From a virus, in IMG/VR virus record IMGVR_UViG_3300046787_000675, positions 1 through 64,000 of that record: a DNA stretch of 64,000 bases. One strand, written 5' to 3'. A program made the translations under genes and the position numbers. How positions within the stretch are numbered: position 1 is the first letter of the stretch; the number at the start of each line of letters is the position of its first letter. The notes under the pieces were generated by a model that was given only the letters and a program-made list of their open reading frames with translations, was not told the origin of the DNA and ran no database searches. Of this stretch, positions 34,738 through 41,766 are shown piece after piece.

Positions 34738-35055
34738 CTACCAGGGGTAGCGGTAGTTCTTTGTTCCGGACCATTTAAACCTAGGGTTCCTAGGCACCCC
34801 CCGTAGGTCCATATACGGGAGGTGAAAAGATATTTGATGCCCTTTCCAACATACGTATAGTATGTCAGAAAAGGCATCTCCACCAATTACTACCTTAGGT
34901 AGATCGGGGAGATTTTTATCTCTTTTTATTTTCCATTCTTTTATGAACAGATCAAGGTATTTCTCCTTGTGTTCATAAAAGAATGTAGAGTCTTCCTTGG
35001 CTCGTATATTGGCCAAGAAAGCTCTTTTTAGTAAATAATTCAGGAATTTATCCAT
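34738..35055 (-). CDS. Hypothetical protein (105 aa)
   Basis: I chose ATG 35055 (MDKFLNYLLKRAFLANIRA) with GGAG nine bases upstream; an ATG at 35070 lacks a site. Basic, helical start and a beta-looking end. No family recognised. The DNA has a 15-bp stem (CATTCTTTTATGAAC, 34934-34948, with 34971-34985) and the nested pair 34836-34878. Confidence 0.62.
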   Translation of the reverse strand: MDKFLNYLLKRAFLANIRAKEDSTFFYEHKEKYLDLFIKEWKIKRDKNLPDLPKVVIGGDAFSDILYVCWKGHQISFHLPYMDLRGVPRNPRFKWSGTKNYRYPW

Positions 35056-35160
35056 CCATAGATACTCCATTAAGGTTGTTACATAGTAGAGATAGCATCC
35101 GCGCTATTTCTACCGACATGTACTCACCTTGTTAAGTACACAGCTAAGGTTTTTTATGGG

Positions 35161-35313
35161 TCATATAGAGGATACCTGTAAAACCCCTACTAGAAAGTCT
35201 TTCGCGCCTTCTTTCGCGCCCCCTTGGGGGAACTGTGGTACACATGAGCCTGTACCAAGCCCCGGGGAAACTAGTGATCCTTCACTAGAGACTGATGTCC
35301 CGGAATTTTTCAT
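35161..35313 (-). CDS. Possible degraded or mini gene (50 aa)
   Basis: A frame starting MKNSGTSVSSEGSLV, low-complexity Gly/Ser/Lys, with a weak GGGAT site. It follows a leader of type B and a three-codon frame ATG-AAA-CAG-TAA (35348-35359), which sits exactly where a gene start is expected. It may be a remnant of a lost gene. Hairpins such as CTAGTGA/TCACTAG (35271-35288) continue through it. Confidence 0.3.
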   Translation of the reverse strand: MKNSGTSVSSEGSLVSPGLGTGSCVPQFPQGGAKEGAKDFLVGVLQVSSI

Positions 35314-35359
35314 TTGTATCCCGCCCCGCTTTGCGGTCGGCGGATAATTACTGTTTCAT

Positions 35360-35475
35360 AATTTCGCTCCTTATTAAAGACGGGCTTATGAAACCCTACT
35401 GAATTTATATACTTCTACTCACCCACTGTAGTAAATAGAAGGGGCTACAAGTTCAGTTACTACTTGTAGCCCTAT
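35360..35475 (-). promoter_or_regulatory. Structured RNA leader, type B, copy 2
   Basis: Hairpin GGGCTACAAGT/ACTTGTAGCCC (35462-35472 with 35442-35452) with loop AGTAACTGA, hairpin CTTCTA/TAGAAG (35436-35441 with 35412-35417), then TTCAGT (35398-35403) able to pair with the loop, then GGGU/GCCC and AAGGAG. Six of eleven base pairs in the first stem differ from copy 1 yet still pair. Confidence 0.8.
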
Positions 35476-35547
35476 TCAAAGATAACTATGCGCTATCTCA
35501 TTATATTATGACCGTTTTTACCTAAAAATTAAGGCTATATAATCCTG

Positions 35548-35814
35548 TTACTTTAGGAGTATTATAGCCCCTAGTAAGCAGGTTAGAAAAAACGATAAAA
35601 CACAAAATAACTGATAGTTATCGAGTTTTTTATTTAGAGATGCAATATCGTTTTTATTGACTTCATAATTAGTTTTAATATCTGTCAACCGATAATCTAT
35701 ATCGTTTCTATGATCTATATTTAACCGAAGGTCTCTTTGGATGCCTTCAGAAACTGTCTTGATTTTATCTATATTTTTATGAAGCTTCTTTAAATTTTTT
35801 TTCTTATTTTTCAT
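35548..35814 (-). CDS. Small coiled-coil membrane-anchored protein (88 aa)
   Basis: Lys-rich N-terminus, a coiled-coil middle (INYxxNKNDIASLNKKLDNY-like heptads) and a C-terminal membrane helix (FCVLSFFLTCLLGAIILLK). Shape resembles phage membrane accessory proteins (spanin- or antiholin-like) but no family is certain. Overlaps the next gene by 11 bp. Confidence 0.65.
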   Translation of the reverse strand: MKNKKKNLKKLHKNIDKIKTVSEGIQRDLRLNIDHRNDIDYRLTDIKTNYEVNKNDIASLNKKLDNYQLFCVLSFFLTCLLGAIILLK

Positions 35815-36274
35815 CGTCTACCTCTACGGCATTATACAATAGAGAAACTGTATTTTCAAACGCTGTTCGAAGAAGCGTGTCGCTTATTACGAAAGGATAT
35901 ACCACTCCTGTACGTGCTTTGCCAGCCATAACACCGTCCACAATAAAATCCAGTATATCAATAAGATGTATATCTTCCGGTATACCATCCTCTGCTGTTA
36001 AATGGTGCCTGTTTACTTTCCTATGGTTATCCCACCAGGTAGTGTTCTTAAAGCCCCCGACGAAATCTCTATGGAAACCGTCGATGTCCGAGAACTTGTC
36101 ATGATCATGGTGTTTAACCTGTTCATCAATCAGCTCTTTAAAGAAGTCAAACCCTTTACGGATATCCCCTACATGCTGCTCAGAGCTTTTTAACAGTTGT
36201 TCTTTCGTTACCTTTGTGTAATCGCAGCTTCGTGTGTCAGCTGTCTCGCTTTTGCGAATTGTTATTTTTTTCAT
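35804..36274 (-). CDS. DUF5662-like protein (156 aa)
   Basis: VKHHDHDKFSDIDGFHRDFV and the later RHHLTAEDGIPEDIHLIDIL match the His/Asp-rich pattern of the DUF5662 family of phage proteins, which may bind metal like HD-type enzymes. Substrate unknown. It overlaps the membrane-anchored gene downstream and the 140-aa gene upstream by 4 bp. Confidence 0.7.
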   Translation of the reverse strand: MKKITIRKSETADTRSCDYTKVTKEQLLKSSEQHVGDIRKGFDFFKELIDEQVKHHDHDKFSDIDGFHRDFVGGFKNTTWWDNHRKVNRHHLTAEDGIPEDIHLIDILDFIVDGVMAGKARTGVVYPFVISDTLLRTAFENTVSLLYNAVEVDDEK

Positions 36275-36693
36275 ATTTTACCTTTTTTGAAATATTCCCA
36301 CAATGGCTGAGGAAATTTAACATTACTTTTTATAAGCTTTGCCACTTCATCGTTGCCATTAACTAATGACTGGGCTATTATATTTTCTGCCAGCTTTTTA
36401 GAGGCTTTACAGTTTACTGTTGAATCACAAATAGGTGTATACCAGAACAGGTATGAATCTCCTAACTTTATGAAATTTATACATCTTATTACACTTTTTG
36501 GATTTTCTAAACGAACAAATGCTACACAGCCCGAATAACTACAAGATACCTTGGTATTATACTGGGCAAAAGGATTTAGCTCTTCTACTATACTTTTTGC
36601 AATATCACCTGATTTTGTTCCTATTTCCAGTTTTTGAAGCTCTGTATCTTCTTTCTTCTTAACTACTGACTCATATATTTCTTTTAAGCTCAT
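36271..36693 (-). CDS. Hypothetical protein (140 aa)
   Basis: Helical start with Lys/Glu (MSLKEIYESVVKKKEDTELQ) then a beta-looking domain (VSCSYSGCVAFVRLENPKSV). No family recognised. ATGA overlap with the DUF5662-like gene. Confidence 0.7.
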   Translation of the reverse strand: MSLKEIYESVVKKKEDTELQKLEIGTKSGDIAKSIVEELNPFAQYNTKVSCSYSGCVAFVRLENPKSVIRCINFIKLGDSYLFWYTPICDSTVNCKASKKLAENIIAQSLVNGNDEVAKLIKSNVKFPQPLWEYFKKGKI

Positions 36694-36708
36694 ACTTTTA
36701 TCTTTTCC

Positions 36709-36975
36709 TTATTCTTTAAACCATTTATGGAAACCGCATAGTTCCCAATTAACCGGTTCTATCTCTTTTGCGAATTTTATTACTCGAATCTTATTAACGG
36801 ATCTAACTATAGACTGCCAAATAGTTTCATTATCGTAGTCGTATACTACCTGCAAGGCAATACATATACCAGAGTAGAAAGATATTTCCGATGGTGCATA
36901 AGGTAGTTCTTTATCTTGCTCATTCATATCCTCGTCTGACATGCCTATTAGACTGTATTTATCATCTTCAGCCAT
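36709..36975 (-). CDS. Hypothetical protein (88 aa)
   Basis: Acidic start (MAEDDKYSLIGMSDEDMNEQ) followed by a helical body rich in aromatic residues. No family recognised. AAGGAGTAGATT lies before the ATG. Confidence 0.65.
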   Translation of the reverse strand: MAEDDKYSLIGMSDEDMNEQDKELPYAPSEISFYSGICIALQVVYDYDNETIWQSIVRSVNKIRVIKFAKEIEPVNWELCGFHKWFKE

Positions 36976-37012
36976 AATCTACTCCTTTTTCTTTTTTGTC
37001 AGTATTTTCATT

Positions 37013-37222
37013 TTATTTCCTTTTCCTGTTGTTTAATACCATCCTGTTAGTAGCAATGGCATCCCTCGCATGTTCCAGAGTAGAGATCAGACACTTATCT
37101 TCGGGAGATAAGTCGCCGGCTTTCTGCAGCTTCTCTATTTCCTCTGTGTAGTAGTATATCTGCCTGTTCATCTGCTCCAGCTCCTTTGCATGCTGTTCGC
37201 GTGTCAGAGCATTGTTGCTCAT
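37013..37222 (-). CDS. Small coiled-coil protein (69 aa)
   Basis: Two helices (EQHAKELEQMNRQIYYYTEE, CLISTLEHARDAIATNRMVL) suggest a helical hairpin; ends in Arg/Lys. ATGA overlap with the upstream paralogue gene. Function unknown. Confidence 0.65.
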   Translation of the reverse strand: MSNNALTREQHAKELEQMNRQIYYYTEEIEKLQKAGDLSPEDKCLISTLEHARDAIATNRMVLNNRKRK

Positions 37223-37638
37223 TGCTTATCTTCCTTTGCTTTCAGGTTGTTTATCAGTTTAAACCACTCTGCGTCATCCCCTCTTCTCAGTCCTTGTTTA
37301 TCGATACCGTTATACATATCGTTATACAGACGGGTAAGCCCTGTAACCGGTCCGTTTAATCTCTGTACGAGTACGTATATAATTCTTACGTTGTCTGCAC
37401 GTATGGCGTCTATAAGCTCAAGCTTATTACACCATTCAGTGCCCATGTCGCGAGGGTACAGGTGCTTAGATATATCACAGTTCAGGGTCTTTGCCATAAT
37501 AGATCCTGCTATACATACATGACACTTGTCTCCTTCAACTATATGGAATGCGTCCGGGTCGAAGATATATCTACTGTCCTGCTTCACGAGCATCATATCT
37601 CTATAGGCTGTCTCCAGGAGTTCAATTAATTCTTTCAT
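37219..37638 (-). CDS. Phage accessory protein, paralogue A (139 aa)
   Basis: Closely related to the protein at 38416-38817: both start MK(E/G)LIELLETA.RDM and share YIFD..AFH and KCHVC(I/V)AG(S/A)IMAKTL. The CHVC pair could bind a metal. No enzyme family recognised. The two copies flank the primase-like gene, so a local duplication is likely. Confidence 0.7.
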   Translation of the reverse strand: MKELIELLETAYRDMMLVKQDSRYIFDPDAFHIVEGDKCHVCIAGSIMAKTLNCDISKHLYPRDMGTEWCNKLELIDAIRADNVRIIYVLVQRLNGPVTGLTRLYNDMYNGIDKQGLRRGDDAEWFKLINNLKAKEDKQ

Positions 37639-37667
37639 TTTATAAACACCTTTAGTTGTTATTACTT

Positions 37668-38267
37668 TTATACACAGTAGAGCAGCGTAGGGTTGTTTTT
37701 ATGTATTCCTACATCCTTCCACTCCGGTTTTAGGGCGGTAAAAGAGGCTAGGTTAAAAGGAGTTGTAAGTATATGGCAACCGTTCTTTGTCGGAATAGTC
37801 GTCAAGATCTTATTCTTCTCTAGAGGCTCTATCTTGGATAGAATATCTCTTAACTCTACGATATTTATATCGTACCATTCAGGGTCATCGATATCCAGTA
37901 TCCATACTTTAGATGCGTCGGGTGCGTTTACCGACCCGGACGCAGAGTCAAATAAATGATCATTCCGTAGTTGCCCGCACGAAATTCCTTTAGCCAGTTC
38001 TGTTAACATAAACATCGTAGACTTGTAGAATGACTTTTTATTAAGGTTCAGATACGCCCGACCTTTAATAGCTTTGCAGATATTTACAATGTCGTCTTTC
38101 ATCTTCCATAGCTTCTCTACACTTGTTATTGTGAAAGAGCACACCTTATGTGTACTCTGCGTCATTTCCGGATTATCTTTCCGTCGCTTTATGATTTGTA
38201 TAAAATAGTAGTCGTCTGGAGACTTAAAATCCAGGAGAGGAGCTATTCTTTCAAAATTATCTATCAT
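37668..38267 (-). CDS. Possible minimal primase-polymerase-like protein (199 aa)
   Basis: KGRAYLNLNKKSFYKSTMFM, then KVWILDIDDPEWYDINIVEL (DxD-type metal motif) and PTKNGCHILTTPFNL (sxH-type motif) follow the order seen in archaeo-eukaryotic primase/prim-pol proteins. The protein is much shorter than a full AEP primase, and motif III is not clear. Role in replication or repair is inferred. Confidence 0.5.
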   Translation of the reverse strand: MIDNFERIAPLLDFKSPDDYYFIQIIKRRKDNPEMTQSTHKVCSFTITSVEKLWKMKDDIVNICKAIKGRAYLNLNKKSFYKSTMFMLTELAKGISCGQLRNDHLFDSASGSVNAPDASKVWILDIDDPEWYDINIVELRDILSKIEPLEKNKILTTIPTKNGCHILTTPFNLASFTALKPEWKDVGIHKNNPTLLYCV

Positions 38268-38419
38268 ACCTTATTCCTTTTTGTCTTGTTTAATTTCTTC
38301 CGGCTTTTAAGTATTTCTACATCGTAGAAAAGACTGCCGTCAGTATGTCTCTTATCCGTATGTATGTTCAGCACATAACGGGCCTTTCCAATATTCTGAT
38401 GTACGTAAAAATGTTTCAT
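38264..38419 (-). CDS. Small basic protein (51 aa)
   Basis: Starts MKHFYVHQNIGKARYVLNIH, ends Lys/Arg-rich. Overlaps the start of the primase-like gene (ATGA) and the end of paralogue B, so it is translationally coupled to both. No family recognised. Confidence 0.65.
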   Translation of the reverse strand: MKHFYVHQNIGKARYVLNIHTDKRHTDGSLFYDVEILKSRKKLNKTKRNKV

Positions 38420-38817
38420 TTATTTAATCCTTTTAGATTGTCTATTATATGGAACCAAGCATCGTCGTCTCCGTTTTTTATATCTTGGAGGTCTATACCT
38501 GCGTACATGACTTCTAAATCAGGTATTTCCCAGTATAGCCTTCGCAAGGTATCTCGTATACTGCAGCGATTGTCGAGCCTTATCTCATCTATAAGACATA
38601 ATTTTAAATCCCATTCCCTACCCAGCTGCCAGGGATACTTTGTATCGCGTCTATAACAATGTAAAGTCTTTGCCATAATAGCACCTGCCACACATACATG
38701 ACATTTATTCCCTACTGCAGTATGAAACGCATTTACATCGAAAATGTATTTAGTATCTTTCTTCACTAGTTTCATATCGCGATGAGCTGTCTCCAAAAGC
38801 TCTATTAGCCCTTTCAT
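38416..38817 (-). CDS. Phage accessory protein, paralogue B (133 aa)
   Basis: Start at ATG 38817 (MKGLIELLETAHRDMKLVKK) with an AGAGGTGTT site. Similar throughout to the 139-aa protein at 37219 and sharing the CHVCVAGAIMAKTL segment. ATGA overlap with the SEC-C gene. Confidence 0.7.
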   Translation of the reverse strand: MKGLIELLETAHRDMKLVKKDTKYIFDVNAFHTAVGNKCHVCVAGAIMAKTLHCYRRDTKYPWQLGREWDLKLCLIDEIRLDNRCSIRDTLRRLYWEIPDLEVMYAGIDLQDIKNGDDDAWFHIIDNLKGLNK

Positions 38818-39032
38818 AAACAACACCTCTTATATTTCTTTCCACTGCCACATAGGCAAGGGTCGTTTCTACCGAGTTTATTAGGGGCGTAGTACTGCTC
38901 TACTCTACAGGTGAGGACTCTATTAAAGTTCTCAATTTCAGAGTTATATTGTCGCCTAGTCGCACACTTTATACATAGTTCTTCGCTTTCTATTCTAGGA
39001 GGGTAATACCCGCACTCAGCACACACTTCCAT
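38814..39032 (-). CDS. SEC-C metal-binding protein (72 aa)
   Basis: The C-terminus GRNDPCLCGSGKKYKRCCL is the SEC-C zinc motif found at the end of SecA and many stand-alone proteins. An N-terminal CxxC...CxxC (VCAECGYYP, LCIKCATRR) adds a second zinc site. Probably a nucleic-acid- or protein-binding adaptor. Confidence 0.8.
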   Translation of the reverse strand: MEVCAECGYYPPRIESEELCIKCATRRQYNSEIENFNRVLTCRVEQYYAPNKLGRNDPCLCGSGKKYKRCCL

Positions 39033-39243
39033 AATGTTCCTTTAAATTATTTGTTTCTTCGGAAGATACATACCTGCTATTCCAATCTGTTATTACCGAC
39101 CTCTTAGTAGACCGCTTCATACTGCAGCACCATGTCATGCAAGTTATCGTCCATGTAGGTCTTTTACCTGTACGTGATGTCTTCTCCGGGTCGAAAGCAT
39201 TCGAACCGCAGAAAGGGCATTTTTTTAATTTATAGTTACACAT
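39016..39243 (-). CDS. Lar-like restriction alleviation protein (75 aa)
   Basis: LKKCPFCGSNAFDPEK at the start and TKRSVITDWNSRYVS at the end fit the Lar family (CPFCG zinc finger, WNxR end), whose members modulate host type I restriction. A CCSMKR segment replaces part of the usual second zinc pair (TCMTWCC). Assignment from short motifs, so moderate. Confidence 0.65.
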   Translation of the reverse strand: MCNYKLKKCPFCGSNAFDPEKTSRTGKRPTWTITCMTWCCSMKRSTKRSVITDWNSRYVSSEETNNLKEHYGSVC

Positions 39244-39384
39244 ACTTCTTCACCTATATACCATTGAAACAGTTCTGTGTGCAAAGGGTACAACAGTTAC
39301 ATAAGGTCTTATCACTGTGTATATTATCCTGATTTATTTTTTATATCAGGTTCTTTTATACCGAACCATTGTCAATCTCCTGCT

Positions 39385-39939
39385 TTATTTTTCCTTTTGT
39401 TGTTTGTTAGGTGACATATCCGCAAGTGCTTGCACACCTGTTTTAAACTCGCCGTTAATAACGACACCGGAGGGTGCCCATCCAGCACCGTAAACGAAGG
39501 CCTCAGCTTCTTTACGAGTCCAGGGGTCACAAGGCATCTGAAATAAGCCTGTCCCTCTTTTTCTTCTGGCTTGGTCACAAAAGTCCACGTTTCCCACAAG
39601 GTACTCTACGAGCTCTTCTTTTGTCGCAAAAGGAGGCGTTACAGGAGTTCCTTCCGAAACAGTTTCGTATACTTGGTACCAAGTCATTTCTTCAGGCTTC
39701 CAGTCCGGGCGGTAATACTTGACGCTAGGGGGCTCTCCTGCCCACTCGGCGTAATAGCGATATTCTGAACGGTTATCTGTTTTCTGGTCTGGATGTTCTC
39801 CACGCTCCCATTGGAGGTGCTCCGATATCCATTCAGCTATATCCTCTGTGTAGGGTCGGTCGCACAACGGTTGGTAGTTTCCGTCTTCTTTTTTAGGGTG
39901 CTCCCAATCAGGGGGCACTCGTCTGATTTCTCTTCCCAT
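39385..39939 (-). CDS. Hypothetical protein (184 aa)
   Basis: Hydrophilic, Trp/Tyr-rich protein (MGREIRRVPPDWEHPKKEDG, AEWAGEPPSVKYYRPDWKPE). The repeated DWxxP pattern is similar to small phage proteins that lie near modification genes. Function unknown. The gap to the Lar-like gene (39244-39384) holds only a weak inverted repeat. Confidence 0.7.
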   Translation of the reverse strand: MGREIRRVPPDWEHPKKEDGNYQPLCDRPYTEDIAEWISEHLQWERGEHPDQKTDNRSEYRYYAEWAGEPPSVKYYRPDWKPEEMTWYQVYETVSEGTPVTPPFATKEELVEYLVGNVDFCDQARRKRGTGLFQMPCDPWTRKEAEAFVYGAGWAPSGVVINGEFKTGVQALADMSPNKQQKEK

Positions 39940-39969
39940 GTTTTTTATTCCTTACTGTGTTGTTTTGTA

Positions 39970-40164
39970 TTAATCCACGTCACCGGTGGTAGTAAATGAA
40001 AAATCTTCGTATCGAGGGTCATCCCACTCAACATCCGATGTCTTAATTTCCCCAGAATCTATCTGACGCTGTACTAGTTCTATTGCCTGTTCTTCCGTAT
40101 CACATTCCACTGTAACTGATCCAGTTGAACGTGTTACTTTTTCCACACTAACTATGTATTTCAT
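39970..40164 (-). CDS. Hypothetical protein (64 aa)
   Basis: MKYIVSVEKVTRSTGSVTVE and DTEEQAIELVQRQIDSGEI suggest a small beta-alpha fold. Common among phage accessory genes; family not identified. An ATTT tandem repeat (40176-40197) lies just upstream. Confidence 0.65.
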   Translation of the reverse strand: MKYIVSVEKVTRSTGSVTVECDTEEQAIELVQRQIDSGEIKTSDVEWDDPRYEDFSFTTTGDVD

Positions 40165-40175
40165 TTATTTGTCCT

Positions 40176-40197
40176 TATTTATTTATTTATTTATTTA
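40176..40197. repeat. ATTT tetranucleotide repeat
   Basis: About five ATTT units directly upstream of the ribosome binding site of the 64-aa gene. Slippage here would change spacer length and possibly expression. Confidence 0.8.
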
Positions 40198-40198
40198 G

Positions 40199-40636
40199 TT
40201 AACCGAGCCCGTCCTGTAATAGTGTAGAGATACATCGTCTTATACGTTCCTCTCCGAAGAACGGGATTAGCTTAGTTTTCATTTCGGTTGCTGTTATTTG
40301 GTTGGTTCCACCCGAACACCCTCCCATAGCCCCTAGTGAAAGGATCTTAGTACACAACTCATCTAACGGGTCCCCAACTTCAGCGGGAACAGGAGGTACG
40401 TACTCCGCTATTATAATCCAAGGGTCTCCTGGGTTTTCTCCATGCACCCTCTCTTTGGCGTCTCGACAATCCTTGGCATTGTGTTGCCAAACAATTTTGT
40501 CGTCTAACTCTAAAGGATGACACCAGCATATTTTCTGTGCGGAGTGTATGTGGGTATCACCTAAAGGGAGCACGTGTAACCTACGTGTATAAGACTTCTC
40601 TAGACACCCGGGATCTTCAGATGTTATATCATCCAT
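40199..40636 (-). CDS. Hypothetical protein (145 aa)
   Basis: ATG at 40636 (MDDITSEDPGCLEKSYTRRL) is preferred over an upstream TTG. Contains a HPLELDD/WQHNAKDCRDAKERVH region with His/Cys that may bind metal and a Gly-rich C-terminal stretch (GAMGGCSGGTNQ). Overlaps the next gene by 13 bp. Confidence 0.62.
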   Translation of the reverse strand: MDDITSEDPGCLEKSYTRRLHVLPLGDTHIHSAQKICWCHPLELDDKIVWQHNAKDCRDAKERVHGENPGDPWIIIAEYVPPVPAEVGDPLDELCTKILSLGAMGGCSGGTNQITATEMKTKLIPFFGEERIRRCISTLLQDGLG

Positions 40637-40830
40637 AACACTGTACAACCTTGTTGTTTCGTCTTCTCGATTAGTTTTACCAATCCCTTGCAAGGAGGGG
40701 TAGAGGACTCTTCAATGTCTTGGATGCAGACTGCTACGTCTGTATCTGTAGACGTCAGACAGTTGTAATGTTCTATTACAAAGTCCCTGACACTATCAGG
40801 GGATTTTTCCATATAGGCTTGTATTACCAT
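40624..40830 (-). CDS. Small phage protein, copy 1 of an SCxLWxI-ended pair (68 aa)
   Basis: Ends with LVKLIEKTKQQGCTVLWMI. The protein at 41371 ends the same way (ITKLIELARESGCSMLWLI) and shares the D(I/L)QDI(E/Q)E segment, so the two are paralogues. Function unknown. Confidence 0.68.
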   Translation of the reverse strand: MVIQAYMEKSPDSVRDFVIEHYNCLTSTDTDVAVCIQDIEESSTPPCKGLVKLIEKTKQQGCTVLWMI

Positions 40831-41123
40831 TCTTTCACCTTATACCTTTTTGAGTTGTTGATGTTCTCTAAACATTTGCTATACAGATCTTGTAATAGCT
40901 CGTCTAAACAGTAGCAATCGTCTAAGGTTACCTTAGCGGATTTTATTTCCTTAGTTGGGCTATAAGCTACGAACTTTCTGAAGGCTCGTTGCAAGATAAA
41001 CACCGTTAAAGAGTGTTTGTTTTCAGTGTCTGTAATCGGAATGTTTAAAGATACAGCTCTGCTTATGTAGCTGTCGCATTCCTCTTGCAGTCCTTTAATG
41101 TTCTGATGTATCATCTTCGTCAC
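40824..41123 (-). CDS. Hypothetical helical protein (99 aa)
   Basis: Helical throughout (MTKMIHQNIKGLQEECDSYI, HSLTVFILQRAFRKFVAYSP) with basic end. Overlaps both neighbours by a few bases. No family recognised. Confidence 0.65.
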   Translation of the reverse strand: MTKMIHQNIKGLQEECDSYISRAVSLNIPITDTENKHSLTVFILQRAFRKFVAYSPTKEIKSAKVTLDDCYCLDELLQDLYSKCLENINNSKRYKVKEW

Positions 41124-41292
41124 CTAATATATCCGCATGAAGTTCTATAATCTCTTCATTGCTGAAGTTATCATAACCAGTGCAGCCCTCTCGCATGATG
41201 TCGTACAAGGAGCCTTCATCTAGGGTGTCTACATCGTGCATTGCCAGCTCGTGGCGCATTTTTTCTATTTCTTGTTCTGTAGGTTTATTCAT
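41095..41292 (-). CDS. Hypothetical acidic protein (65 aa)
   Basis: Small acidic helix-rich protein (MNKPTEQEIEKMRHELAMHD). Overlaps the 99-aa gene by 29 bp. Function unknown. Confidence 0.62.
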   Translation of the reverse strand: MNKPTEQEIEKMRHELAMHDVDTLDEGSLYDIMREGCTGYDNFSNEEIIELHADILGDEDDTSEH

Positions 41293-41370
41293 TTTATTTT
41301 TTCCACTTAGTTTAGATTAATTTATTACCCGTCATGAACGCATTCTTCCCATGTTGTCATATTCTATTCC

Positions 41371-41562
41371 TTATATTAACCATAGCATTGAACAACCGCT
41401 TTCGCGGGCTAATTCTATTAGTTTTGTTATTTCTGGGTGTGGTTTTACTGGAGGTATCTCCTGTATATCTTGGAGGTCAAGGATATAATCACCATCATCG
41501 CAGCTTTTATATTTGTAGTTACCTTCCAGAGCATCTTTTGTATTGGCAGACACTTTTATCAT
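41371..41562 (-). CDS. Small phage protein, copy 2 of an SCxLWxI-ended pair (63 aa)
   Basis: Paralogue of the 68-aa protein at 40624. The frame stays open upstream without an ATG as far as 41680 and reads like real protein there (YPYKKGHLYYDEVIDELSIR), so the annotated ATG may not be the original start (see findings). Confidence 0.6.
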   Translation of the reverse strand: MIKVSANTKDALEGNYKYKSCDDGDYILDLQDIQEIPPVKPHPEITKLIELARESGCSMLWLI

Positions 41563-41615
41563 GAAGACCTTAACAGTGTTTATAGCACTGTCTTCTCTTA
41601 TAGACAGTTCATCTA

Positions 41616-41750
41616 TTACCTCATCGTAATAGAGATGACCTTTTTTATAAGGATATTCAAGTACCTGGAGTTCTCTTCACGATAACAGCTCAGGAGTACC
41701 CACTGGATAACTGCTACTACTGTTAAACCACATATTATTGTTATTAACAT
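41616..41750 (-). CDS. Small membrane protein, possibly frameshifted (44 aa)
   Basis: Hydrophobic N-terminal helix (MLITIICGLTVVAVIQWVLL) then a basic end. AAGGAAATAAC precedes the ATG. Its last codons run in a different frame over sequence that looks coding for the paralogue downstream, with an A6 run between them. Confidence 0.5.
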   Translation of the reverse strand: MLITIICGLTVVAVIQWVLLSCYREENSRYLNILIKKVISITMR

Positions 41751-41766
41751 TGTTATTTCCTTATGT

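Noticed and set aside
35129-35347. 72-codon plus-strand frame
   Set aside because: No ribosome binding site, opposite to a leader-bearing minus strand; composition comes from the hairpins.
41334-41685. Plus-strand membrane-like frames
   Set aside because: They are antisense to the paralogue gene at 41371-41562 and have no ribosome binding sites.
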